Assembly (NCBI GenBank): GCA_036351335.1 | Contig: JAZBOW010000277.1 | Location: forward strand, 1 to 10,510 | Reading direction: 5' to 3' | From: UBA4459 sp036351335 | GTDB lineage: Bacteria; Bacteroidota; Bacteroidia; Bacteroidales; F082 | DNA length: 10,510 nt | In this document: positions 1-6,667 of the stretch, piece by piece | How positions within the stretch are numbered: the stretch's first letter is position 1 | Layout: each line of letters opens with the position of its first letter | Made by a program: the position numbers and the translations under genes | Notes under the pieces: generated by a model | Seen by the model: only the letters and a program-made list of their open reading frames with translations | Told to the model about the DNA's origin: nothing | Databases searched by the model: none

Positions 1-843
1 ACCAACCACTATGAAGGTTTGATATTAGCCTGCCAGGTTTTGGGAAAAGAGCTTATCAAAGAGACTGACGATGAAATTATCATCAAAGTGGGAGGCGGGG
101 AGCATTGGCCTTCTTTTGTCGATGAAATGGTGGAAAAAGGATATGGCGGCATTGAAAACCTGAGTTTGATACCCGGAAAAGTGGGAGCAGCGCCTATTCA
201 GAATATTGGTGCCTATGGGGCGGAGCTGAAGGAGGTTTTTGAATCACTTGAAGCATTCGAGCTTAAAACAGGAAGGATCCGAAAATTCACCAAAAGCGAA
301 TGTGAATTTGGTTACCGGAGTAGTATTTTTAAAACCACCGAAAAAGGCAATTATTTTATTTTAAATGTAAGCCTGAAATTAGCAAAGAAACCACGACTAA
401 ATTTAAGTTATGCACCCTTAAAGAGCGCCTTTGCCGGGAGAGACGAGAATGATATTTCTATAAAAGACGTGAGTGAAGCGGTAAAATTCATTCGCAATTC
501 CAAATTACCCGAACCTGATAAATTAAAAAATGCCGGTAGTTTTTTTAAAAACCCTGTTGTTGCAGAAGAAGCTGCAAACAAGCTCAAAGAAAGCCACCCA
601 AACATACCCGTTTACCCGCAAGTTGATGGAAAAGTCAAGTTGGCTGCCGGCTGGCTGATTGAGCAGTGCGGTTGGAAAGGTAAAAGGGCAGGAGATGCCG
701 GTGTGCATGAAAAGCAGGCACTTGTGATTGTCAATTATGGTGAAGCAAGCGGAGAAGAAATACTGGAATTGTCTAAAAAAATTCAAAATAGCGTAAGGAA
801 ACAATTTAGAATTAATTTAGAACCGGAAGTGAATATTATTTAA
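1..843 (+). CDS. murB: UDP-N-acetylenolpyruvoylglucosamine reductase (MurB), 5'-truncated by the window edge
   Basis: MurB is the cytoplasmic FAD enzyme that uses NADPH to reduce UDP-GlcNAc-enolpyruvate to UDP-MurNAc, the second committed step of peptidoglycan precursor synthesis. The reading frame is open from base 1 (first residues TNHYEG), so the start codon and roughly the first 60-70 residues, including part of the FAD domain, lie outside the window. The TTG at 19 is internal. Counting from base 1, there is an IPGKVGAAPIQNIGAYG block (about residues 57-73), FGYRSSIFK with the conserved Arg106, NAGSFFKNP with the catalytic Ser180 equivalent, and a C-terminal LEPEV with the catalytic Glu276 equivalent. 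The order and long C-terminal part match the E. coli-like (type I) MurB. It ends in TAA and is the only gene on this strand. It converges on the dimethylargininase gene. Identification is very secure. Confidence 0.97.
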   Translation, partial: TNHYEGLILACQVLGKELIKETDDEIIIKVGGGEHWPSFVDEMVEKGYGGIENLSLIPGKVGAAPIQNIGAYGAELKEVFESLEAFELKTGRIRKFTKSECEFGYRSSIFKTTEKGNYFILNVSLKLAKKPRLNLSYAPLKSAFAGRDENDISIKDVSEAVKFIRNSKLPEPDKLKNAGSFFKNPVVAEEAANKLKESHPNIPVYPQVDGKVKLAAGWLIEQCGWKGKRAGDAGVHEKQALVIVNYGEASGEEILELSKKIQNSVRKQFRINLEPEVNII

Positions 844-908
844 CTCCTCAGAGCTGTCTCCTGACTGCGCTGCATGGGTTAGGAGACTATGCCGAGTTAG
901 TTAGGAGA
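841..908. repeat. Imperfect nested palindrome between convergent genes; possible bidirectional terminator or small repeat
   Basis: GTCTCCTGAC (856-865) pairs with GTTAGGAGAC (878-887) around a 12-nt loop, with one G-U wobble. An outer arm TAACTC (841-846), which includes the murB stop codon, pairs with GAGTTA (894-899). GTTAGGAGA occurs twice in direct orientation (878-886 and 900-908), and related CTCCT(C/G)A words lie at 844-850 and 858-864. The position between convergent ends suits a transcription-termination hairpin, but neither side has a U-tract, so a classical intrinsic terminator is not shown. A dispersed short palindromic element is the other possibility. Confidence 0.5.
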
Positions 909-939
909 GAATACTTGCAAATTTCAATTGATAAAACCA

Positions 940-1713
940 TTAGAAACGCAAAGAAAGGCAACTTAAACCACCATCCAGTTTTTTAAATTCTGAAACATCC
1001 ACTTCAATGGTTTTATATCCCTCGGTTTCAATTAAGTTTTTTGCATTTGGATAACCTTCGGGGATGATCACAAAATCGTTCACCCAAATACAATTCGCTG
1101 CATAACTTTCCCTTGATTCAATTTCAAGTATTTCAAATGACTTAAAAACCGGATTAGAAATAAACTCACCTGTAGCTGCCAATCTATTGTGTTCCAGGTA
1201 TGCCACACCCGTTTTTAGATGCAGCATGTCTTTTAGCAGAACAAGCGTCGTATTTAATTTATTTTTTTCAAGGATGGTTGTCATTTGACGGGCACCTTCC
1301 TGGTTGGTGCGTTCTGATAAACCAATATAAAAATGATCGCCCACCATCATAATATCACCGGCTTCAATAGTTCCCGGATATATGATAAACTCAATGTTGC
1401 TGAAATACTTTTTGATTGTGTCAATCACATCGTCCGCTTCACCTATTCGGGAAGGCGCACCGGGATTGGTAATAATGGCACAATGCGGTGTCAACAGGGC
1501 GATATCTTCTATGAAAGTCGAGTCGGGATAGTTTTCATTGGCTTCCAGCACGTCAACTTCAAGTCCGCAAGCTTCGAGTGCTTCAATATATTTTTCATGT
1601 TGTTTACATGCCAAGTTATAATCAGGTACGCCTAACTTTGCGGTGGTTAACCCATTGACCATATTTCTGCATGGCTTTCTTACGATTGCATTTTTAAAAT
1701 GAAGTGTATTCAT
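940..1713 (-). CDS. Dimethylargininase (DDAH-like) of the amidinotransferase/guanidine-modifying superfamily
   Basis: Soluble 257-residue protein, close in length to the Pseudomonas aeruginosa dimethylarginine dimethylaminohydrolase (254 aa). That enzyme hydrolyses N-omega-methylated arginines to citrulline and methylamines. The catalytic set is visible: Glu117 in GTIEAGD, His165 in LHLKTG, and nucleophile Cys252 in the C-terminal DGGLSCLSLRF. Pocket residues line up as well (Asp64 in YPDS, Glu69-Asp70, Arg89 in APSR, Arg135 in ERTN; alignment from memory). The motif set fits DDAH better than arginine deiminase, which is longer. The ATG at 1713 is 3 bp past the stop of the reductive-dehalogenase-like gene, so the two are probably co-transcribed. 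There is no signal peptide. The family call is strong. The physiological substrate, methylarginine or a related guanidine compound, is inferred. Confidence 0.92.
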   Translation of the reverse strand: MNTLHFKNAIVRKPCRNMVNGLTTAKLGVPDYNLACKQHEKYIEALEACGLEVDVLEANENYPDSTFIEDIALLTPHCAIITNPGAPSRIGEADDVIDTIKKYFSNIEFIIYPGTIEAGDIMMVGDHFYIGLSERTNQEGARQMTTILEKNKLNTTLVLLKDMLHLKTGVAYLEHNRLAATGEFISNPVFKSFEILEIESRESYAANCIWVNDFVIIPEGYPNAKNLIETEGYKTIEVDVSEFKKLDGGLSCLSLRF

Positions 1714-1716
1714 AGA

Positions 1717-3078
1717 TTAATGTTTAGTATTTGCCCATTCGGGAAAATCCTCAGGAACGGGCTTTCTGCCATAAAAGAAATCGTCTAAATGTAAGGCAAC
1801 CTTACTGAATAAGGAAGAATTTCTGATGCTGGCTCTGACCGCATTGTGCAATAAGTTATCAGGATGTGAATAAGGGCAAACACTGATACATCTTCCACAA
1901 TCAGTGCCCAGCTTGCACCAAAGTGTAAAACATTTTTCCTGGTTGATCTGCCATCTTTTAACGCCTTCAATATCCTGCATGGGTTCAAATGAAATGGCCT
2001 GGCTGGGACAAGCATCCGCACATTTTTTGCAAATGGTGCAGAAATCTGTCACTGAATGATCATATTGCGGCTCGTCGATAAACAATGGCAAGTCAGTTGT
2101 AACCACTGAAAATCTTACACGTGGTCCCAATTTGGGAGTCATCAATAGACCTATTCTGCCAATTTCACCAAGACCTGCATCCCTGGCTATCAGCGGACAA
2201 ACCACTTCATAGTTGCCGTCAATATGGGCCCGGGCATCATATCCAATATTCCTTATAAAACTGGCCACTTGCAAGGCAATTATACCAGACTCCAAATATT
2301 GCTGCGCTGATTCCATAACAATGGAAGCCGAAGGCGCTGCACTAACCATTTCCTTATCCATTTCAACTGTGAATGCAATAGCATATTTGTGGTTGTTTTT
2401 AACCGGTATATCCCTTCGCTCTTTTCTACCGCCAACAGAGTACAAGTGATATGGCTTTAGTTCAGTAATACCACAATCAACAGCACCTAACTTTTTCGAC
2501 CAGTTCTTGATAAACCGGCTTATTTCTTTCGGGTCAGTTTGGATAATTTCTTTATTCGCCGGCCCATTAACCTGGTTTCGGAGTGCCCCGATTGTTTCAA
2601 AACTGGCATCGGCAGAAGCAAATTGAATGGGTTTGTATTGGGATGACCCAGGCTTTAATAAGCCCGCTTTTGCACGAAAAAGATCATCAATTTCTTTGTG
2701 TTCAGGTTTTCGATTGTAATAGTTGTTGTATGCATCAGTTCCCGGAATGAGCTCATTTCGGGAAAACATGGTATCTCTTTCATCACTTTGATGTAATGGA
2801 TTGGATAAGGGTTGTTGTTTCTTTTTTCCAAGCGGAATCAATAATAACATTAAACTTCCATAAGTTAAAATCAATAAGATAATGGAAGCCGGGAGTTGAA
2901 AGTCAGTTTTTACAAGTGCCAGGAAAAGATAGGGTACGGGTAATACAACAGAAAGCAGCAGAAACCGGGTGAAAGCCCTCTGTTCTCCCTCTTGAATAGA
3001 AACCATTGCTGACCAAAACAAAAAAATGAATAGGAGACAGGCTGTTATTATTAGGGCAACATAAATTGGATTGGGCAT
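1717..3078 (-). CDS. Membrane-anchored reductive dehalogenase-like iron-sulfur protein with three N-terminal TM helices
   Basis: A 453-residue protein. Three hydrophobic helices lie at about 4-24, 36-56 and 61-83, followed by GKKK, then a linker and a soluble domain from about residue 175. That domain has the block order of corrinoid reductive dehalogenases (RdhA): LGAVDCGIT, a MDKEMVSAAPS region, FIRNIGY (274-280), AGLGEIGRIGLLMTPKLGPRVR (301-322), TTDLPL, then two iron-sulfur motifs. The first is CX2CX2CX3CP (Cys347/350/353/357). The second has Cys394/397/401 plus upstream Cys383 or Cys388. No Tat signal (RRxFxK) is present. By the positive-inside rule, GKKK after helix 3 puts the catalytic domain in the cytoplasm. 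Putative RdhA-like proteins with N-terminal TM helices are known from genomes; their substrates are unproven. QueG (epoxyqueuosine reductase) is a distant relative but lacks these helices. Family call good, dehalogenase activity unproven. Confidence 0.82.
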   Translation of the reverse strand: MPNPIYVALIITACLLFIFLFWSAMVSIQEGEQRAFTRFLLLSVVLPVPYLFLALVKTDFQLPASIILLILTYGSLMLLLIPLGKKKQQPLSNPLHQSDERDTMFSRNELIPGTDAYNNYYNRKPEHKEIDDLFRAKAGLLKPGSSQYKPIQFASADASFETIGALRNQVNGPANKEIIQTDPKEISRFIKNWSKKLGAVDCGITELKPYHLYSVGGRKERRDIPVKNNHKYAIAFTVEMDKEMVSAAPSASIVMESAQQYLESGIIALQVASFIRNIGYDARAHIDGNYEVVCPLIARDAGLGEIGRIGLLMTPKLGPRVRFSVVTTDLPLFIDEPQYDHSVTDFCTICKKCADACPSQAISFEPMQDIEGVKRWQINQEKCFTLWCKLGTDCGRCISVCPYSHPDNLLHNAVRASIRNSSLFSKVALHLDDFFYGRKPVPEDFPEWANTKH

Positions 3079-3095
3079 TTCCTGAGATTATCAAA

Positions 3096-3127
3096 CAAAA
3101 GTCGGGATAATTGCAGAGATTACCAAA
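3096..3127 (-). promoter_or_regulatory. Candidate Bacteroidota-type promoter for the reductive dehalogenase-like/DDAH pair
   Basis: Read on the - strand, TTTG (3127-3124) is followed after 20 nt by GACTTTTG (3103-3096). This resembles the Bacteroidota -33 TTTG and -7 TAnnTTTG arrangement, with one mismatch in the -7 box. Transcription would start about 10-15 nt upstream of the ATG at 3078. An AGGA directly abuts that ATG, probably too close to act as a normal Shine-Dalgarno. Pattern match only. Confidence 0.4.
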
Positions 3128-3173
3128 ATCTTTGAAACCAGAAGAAGTAAACTGAATCAGGATGAAGGTGGGG

Positions 3174-3587
3174 CTATTTTTCTTTCAAAATAATTTTTCC
3201 TTCTCCTTCAAAAATTAATTCATCGCCTTTGGCATAATAGGATGTCATTTTTGGAAGCAGTTCCGAAAATGACAGGGCAAATTCCGAATCGCAGCAAACC
3301 TCGGTACATCCCATTGGGCCCACATTGATGTTTCCATGGCTCGTGATATTGTATTCACCAAAGCAATCATTCACGTCCAGGTTGATGTTACAAGTCTGCT
3401 CGTTCGTAAATTGTAAAATATAGCTTTCTTCGGCTTTTGTATAGGAAGATTCGCCCTGCTTTTTAATTTTTACAAGCTCCCAGCTATTTGATGTAAGGTC
3501 AATATAAATATCTTTTTTTCCACATGAAGTTATTATCAGGATGGATATAAAAGTAAATAAGAGGAATGTTAATTTTATCAGTTTCAT
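3174..3587 (-). CDS. META/HslJ-like small lipoprotein, function unknown
   Basis: A 137-residue predicted lipoprotein. The hydrophobic signal (residues 1-21) ends in an ITSC lipobox with acylated Cys22 followed by Gly-Lys-Lys. The mature part resembles the META/HslJ fold: SWELVKIK near the start, YILQFTNEQTCNINLDVNDCFGEY in the middle, then GPMGCTEVCC and a FSELL/L-x-F-x-G-x-G-K ending. This recalls the usual W...L / N.y.G.Y / maC / L.L block order. Five cysteines sit in the mature domain after Cys22 (residues 66, 75, 94, 98 and 99), an unusually high number that suggests disulfides outside the cytoplasm. It starts 29 bp after the stop of the beta-barrel gene and is probably its co-transcribed neighbour. 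The lipoprotein call is firm. The META assignment is by pattern, without a profile search, and no specific function is claimed. Confidence 0.72.
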   Translation of the reverse strand: MKLIKLTFLLFTFISILIITSCGKKDIYIDLTSNSWELVKIKKQGESSYTKAEESYILQFTNEQTCNINLDVNDCFGEYNITSHGNINVGPMGCTEVCCDSEFALSFSELLPKMTSYYAKGDELIFEGEGKIILKEK

Positions 3588-3616
3588 GATAAAGGATTTT
3601 CAGTCAATAATGTGCT

Positions 3617-4351
3617 TTAAGGCAACACAAAACCCACTTTCATCTCAAATTTCAGAAAATAGGGGTTCACTTCAGAACCTTTAATTTGCTGGTATTCACC
3701 ATCACCAGCCGGGTATTCATCAGTAACATCTGTAACCACGTTGATGCCCATTAAACTGATCATACTTTCAATAATAACAGGCGAATTTTTTATCCTGATT
3801 TGAAATGGTATCAAAGCCGGTCCAAAACTGACCGTATGGTAATGTATTGTAAGCGGTACTCTTTTCTGATAGGCACCGTCATCCATGCTTATCCATCTGT
3901 GGGTTTCACGGTTTGAGTAGGTATATCCGGAATAAATCGCAACGCCCATGCGCCAGTTTTCCCTATTGGCCCAGTAGAACTTAAACTCTGAACCGGCCGT
4001 AAAACCTGTTGAAGAATTCAGAAATGAAACACCCACCATTGGTTCAACTGAAAAAGCCATGCTTCTTTTATATTCCCAGATATGTTCAAATGAAACAAAC
4101 ACCTGCGTGCAGGGGCCACCTTCATCATAATAGTAGTAATCATAATAATACGGATCGTAGTAATCGTAATACCGGTCAACAAAAGGTTCTGCCTGTATAG
4201 ATGATCCGATCTTTATGATGTTGAACTGTTTTACATTGCTTTCAATTTCAACTTCACCTTTTTTGGCGGTCACTTCGGTATAGCCTCTTTGCCCGTAAAC
4301 AGATAGCAGAAGAAAGAAACTGATGGCTGTAAGAAATATTTTCATTTGCAT
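3617..4351 (-). CDS. Exported, probably outer-membrane beta-barrel protein with a Tyr/Asp-rich tract
   Basis: A 244-residue protein with a cleavable signal (hydrophobic residues 5-18, likely cut near VYG-Q). The mature part alternates aromatic and polar residues in many short strands (for example VFVSFEHIWEYK, FKFYWAN, WRMGVAIYSGYTYS, TIHYHTVSFGPAL, YFLKFEMKVGFV), typical of a small beta-barrel of the outer membrane. Residues 60-76 form a low-complexity stretch with 11 Tyr, 4 Asp, 1 Pro and 1 Arg, probably a surface or periplasmic loop. The start ATG shares its A with the TAA of the upstream LVIVD gene (TAATG), suggesting translational coupling. A second Met two codons later (MK) is an equally plausible start and gives the more typical signal N-terminus. 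No family was recognised. Confidence 0.75.
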   Translation of the reverse strand: MQMKIFLTAISFFLLLSVYGQRGYTEVTAKKGEVEIESNVKQFNIIKIGSSIQAEPFVDRYYDYYDPYYYDYYYYDEGGPCTQVFVSFEHIWEYKRSMAFSVEPMVGVSFLNSSTGFTAGSEFKFYWANRENWRMGVAIYSGYTYSNRETHRWISMDDGAYQKRVPLTIHYHTVSFGPALIPFQIRIKNSPVIIESMISLMGINVVTDVTDEYPAGDGEYQQIKGSEVNPYFLKFEMKVGFVLP

Positions 4352-5118
4352 TAGAATAAGATGTTTGATAAAGGTTCAATCTGGTATATATTTTCATAAT
4401 TGTACTGGAATAAGCCATCCTTGCCAACTAAAATCAGAATATCGTTATGCAGAATAACATCATACGCATCAATGCCTACAATTCCGCTTACATGATCCAG
4501 TTGTTGAATATTGGTAAAATCATAAATAACAACGCCTGTTTCTCCATTGCATATAAACAGGTAGTTGCCATCCACAGCAAGGCCTTTTGGGTTTTGCATA
4601 TTCTTGCTGACCAGTAATCGTGGATTAACAATATTTTTAATGTCCAGAATATCCAGCCTGTTGGCACCTGTTTGCCACCTGCAAGCGCTTTGGCTGTTCA
4701 GGGTTACAAAAGCAAGTGAGTCGTTGGCCACAACCGGGTCGCAGCTTGTAATATGCTCATAATGCGAAAGGAAGATGATGCCCTGGGGATTGGAAATATC
4801 GTAAATATACACGCCGTTAATCGATCCAATGAATAATTTGTCATGCAGGGAGAATACGGTTTCAATGCCAAAATCGACATCCAGTTTATTTACCTGAACG
4901 GGATCTGATGCATCGTTCACATCGTAGATCAGCAATTGTTTTTCGTTGATCAGGAACAGGTGGTCGTTGGCGATGGTAAATTTGGCCATGGAACCGCCTT
5001 TTCCGGTGGTTCCTTCAGGACCTCCGCCGGGGTTGATGTCAGAGGAATAATATTTATCGCAACTGCTCATGCTAAAAATGGTAACCAGCGCTATGAATAT
5101 AAGAATGCTTTTTTTCAT
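4351..5118 (-). CDS. LVIVD-repeat beta-propeller lipoprotein (C-terminal-half type)
   Basis: The start at 5118 (MKKSILIF) is preferred over a longer frame beginning at 5154, because it begins a clean lipoprotein signal ending in MSSC with Cys20. The longer frame would also overlap the upstream gene. The product is 255 residues. After a Gly-rich linker (residues 31-42) comes GGSMAKFTIANDHLFLI and then repeated propeller strands: QLLIYDVNDASDP, KLFIGSINGVYIYDISNP, SCDPVVANDSLAFVTL, RLDILDIKNIVNP, NPKGLAVDGNYLFICNGETGVVIYD and GKDGLFQYNY. These fit the LVIVD family found in exported Bacteroidota proteins, whose function is unknown. The gene starts 17 bp after the stop of a second LVIVD gene that carries the complementary N-terminal part. 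It ends in TAATG, overlapping the beta-barrel gene by one base. Confidence 0.83.
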   Translation of the reverse strand: MKKSILIFIALVTIFSMSSCDKYYSSDINPGGGPEGTTGKGGSMAKFTIANDHLFLINEKQLLIYDVNDASDPVQVNKLDVDFGIETVFSLHDKLFIGSINGVYIYDISNPQGIIFLSHYEHITSCDPVVANDSLAFVTLNSQSACRWQTGANRLDILDIKNIVNPRLLVSKNMQNPKGLAVDGNYLFICNGETGVVIYDFTNIQQLDHVSGIVGIDAYDVILHNDILILVGKDGLFQYNYENIYQIEPLSNILF

Positions 5119-5135
5119 GGTTTTTGTTTTTAGCA

Positions 5136-5660
5136 TTAATAAGAAGTGTAACATTCAGGATTTTCAATTTCATCCGGTATCCAGCCAATCACATATCCTT
5201 TTGAAGGATCAGGACATTCAAAATAGGAGTAAAAGGGGAGGTTTTCAGGGTAATGCTGGTTGGGCTCTTCATAAACACCTTCAACCCGTTTGAGTAGCGT
5301 TGGGTTTTGCATATCAGAAATGTTAATGGCAACAAGATCATCCAGGTTGTCGGCATACAGCACATTTTCTTTAATAGCAATATCATGATTGCCGTAAATC
5401 TGGATGAATGCTATTTTTTTGGGATTTCGCGGGTCCGTATTATCCACCACGTGAATGCCCAGGTTTACATCACCGATAAAAATATAGTTGTCTTTAATAT
5501 AAATTTTTCCCTGGGTGGTTATGTCCTGCGGTGGCAGTGTTTTAATAATTTTAGCCTGGTCTTTCGGAATATAAACCGGCCTGTATCCTTCTATTGTAGT
5601 AACAGAAGTGCCTCCGAAAAACAGCATGAAAACAAAAAATAGAATGAAGATCTTTTTCAT
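5136..5660 (-). CDS. Exported LVIVD-repeat protein, short N-terminal-half type
   Basis: The start at 5660 (MKKIFILFF) is chosen over an open frame reaching 5726, since it begins directly with a Lys-Lys plus hydrophobic signal sequence. The product is 174 residues. The signal (about 1-20, FFGGTSVTT) has no lipobox cysteine, so export by signal peptidase I or a retained anchor is likelier than lipidation. The mature part has GYRPVYIPKD, then two propeller-type repeats: GKIYIKDNYIFIGDVNLGIHVVDNTDPRNP (51-80) and NHDIAIKENVLYADNLDDLVAINISDMQNP (91-120). It ends soon after VIGWIPDE with a Cys near the C-terminus. That is short for this family; the missing later repeats appear in the next gene downstream. 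It is the first gene of the exported block, 92 bp after pyrD. No convincing promoter match was found in that AT-rich gap. Confidence 0.78.
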   Translation of the reverse strand: MKKIFILFFVFMLFFGGTSVTTIEGYRPVYIPKDQAKIIKTLPPQDITTQGKIYIKDNYIFIGDVNLGIHVVDNTDPRNPKKIAFIQIYGNHDIAIKENVLYADNLDDLVAINISDMQNPTLLKRVEGVYEEPNQHYPENLPFYSYFECPDPSKGYVIGWIPDEIENPECYTSY

Positions 5661-5752
5661 AAGGATTGGTTTTAAAATAAAAGGCAAATCAAGCAAAATT
5701 TGAGCCAAAAAGTAACGTGTTAGCAATTGATTTTAAATATATTTTTGAATAT

Positions 5753-6667
5753 TTAATCAATCTGCATAGCACCAATCAGATCGCTAACAGAAGTCACATT
5801 TTGTTGTTTGCAATACAACTCAATGCCTTCAATAATTTTAACCGAAATCTGCGGGTCGATGAAATTGGCTGTGCCCACCTGTATGGCTGTCGAACCTGCC
5901 AGCATGAACTCGATGGCGTCTGTCGCATTCATAATGCCGCCCATCCCGATCACCGGAATTTTAATTGCATTGTACACCTGCCAAACCATTCGTAATGCGA
6001 TGGGTTTAATTGCCGGTCCGGAAAGGCCTCCGGTAATCGTAGAAAGAATTGGTTTTCGAGTGTTGGCATCAATGGCCATAGCAAGGAATGTGTTTACCAA
6101 TGAAACAGCATCAGCTCCAACACTTTCAACACCCTTGGCTATTTCAGTGATGTCAGTAACATTTGGTGAAAGTTTTACAATAAGTGTTTTATCATAGGCT
6201 TTCCGCACGGCTTCTGTAACCGCTATGGCTGACGGACAACTCACGCCGAATGCCATACCTCCTTCTTTTACGTTCGGGCAGGAAATGTTTAGCTCAATCG
6301 AATTAATCCCTTCAATTTCATTCAGCTTTTCGGTTACTTCAACATAATCTTCAATGGTAGAGCCGTTTACATTTGGGATGATTTCTGTGTCAAAACCTTT
6401 AATGTTGGGATAAATGGAGTGGATAAAAAAATCAACCCCTTTGTTTTGAAGACCTACGGCATTCAGCATGCCTGATGGTGTTTCGGCCATGCGGGGATAC
6501 GGGTTGCCTTCCCTGTGTTTCAGAGTAAGCCCTTTAACAAAAATACCACCCAGTTGATTCAGGTCGATAAAGTCAGTAAACTCTTCTCCAAAACCAAAAG
6601 TACCCGAAGCGGTTGTGACCGGGTTTTTTAGTTTGAGGTCTTTTATATGGACACTTAAATCTACCAT
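5753..6667 (-). CDS. pyrD: Dihydroorotate dehydrogenase class 1B, catalytic subunit (PyrD/PyrDB)
   Basis: FMN enzyme oxidising dihydroorotate to orotate, the fourth step of pyrimidine synthesis, in the cytoplasm. The 304-residue length is typical of class 1B. Visible features are NPVTTASGTFGFG (15-27), conserved Lys45 in GIFVKG, NAVGLQNKG (69-77), and NISCPNV with the active-site base Cys130. A catalytic Cys separates class 1 from the membrane class 2 enzyme, which uses Ser. LVNTF (190-194), GGLSGPAIKPIALR (213-226) and GMGGI (241-245) follow for flavin phosphate binding. The ATG overlaps the end of pyrK by 7 nt (ATGGTAG). PyrK directly upstream confirms the NAD-linked heterotetrameric class 1B enzyme, which passes electrons from FMN through a 2Fe-2S centre and FAD to NAD+. 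Confidence 0.97.
   Translation of the reverse strand: MVDLSVHIKDLKLKNPVTTASGTFGFGEEFTDFIDLNQLGGIFVKGLTLKHREGNPYPRMAETPSGMLNAVGLQNKGVDFFIHSIYPNIKGFDTEIIPNVNGSTIEDYVEVTEKLNEIEGINSIELNISCPNVKEGGMAFGVSCPSAIAVTEAVRKAYDKTLIVKLSPNVTDITEIAKGVESVGADAVSLVNTFLAMAIDANTRKPILSTITGGLSGPAIKPIALRMVWQVYNAIKIPVIGMGGIMNATDAIEFMLAGSTAIQVGTANFIDPQISVKIIEGIELYCKQQNVTSVSDLIGAMQID

Noticed and set aside
1717..3078. Assignment of the Fe-S membrane protein as QueG (epoxyqueuosine reductase)
   Set aside because: QueG is soluble and has a different arrangement around the second cluster. This protein has three N-terminal TM helices and the RdhA-type AGLGE..., TTDLPL and CX2CX2CX3CP order.
5119..5154. Longer start for the downstream LVIVD gene (ATG at 5154)
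   Set aside because: It would overlap the upstream gene and place 12 extra residues before a perfect lipoprotein signal. The ATG at 5118 is the natural start.
5661..5726. Longer start for the upstream LVIVD gene (ATG at 5726)
   Set aside because: It adds 22 residues before a normal signal peptide. The MKK start at 5660 fits export better.
5661..5752. Promoter or terminator in the gap between pyrD and the exported block
   Set aside because: The gap is AT-rich with several near matches to TAnnTTTG, such as TTGATTTG and AAATTTTG, but none has a -33 element at correct spacing. The TTGATT/AATCAA arms at 5727-5732 and 5755-5760 form only a weak stem.
5808..6197. 129-residue open frame on the + strand inside pyrD
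   Set aside because: It is antisense to a fully supported pyrD with intact motifs. Its translation has no recognisable domain or organised signal, as expected for a shadow frame.
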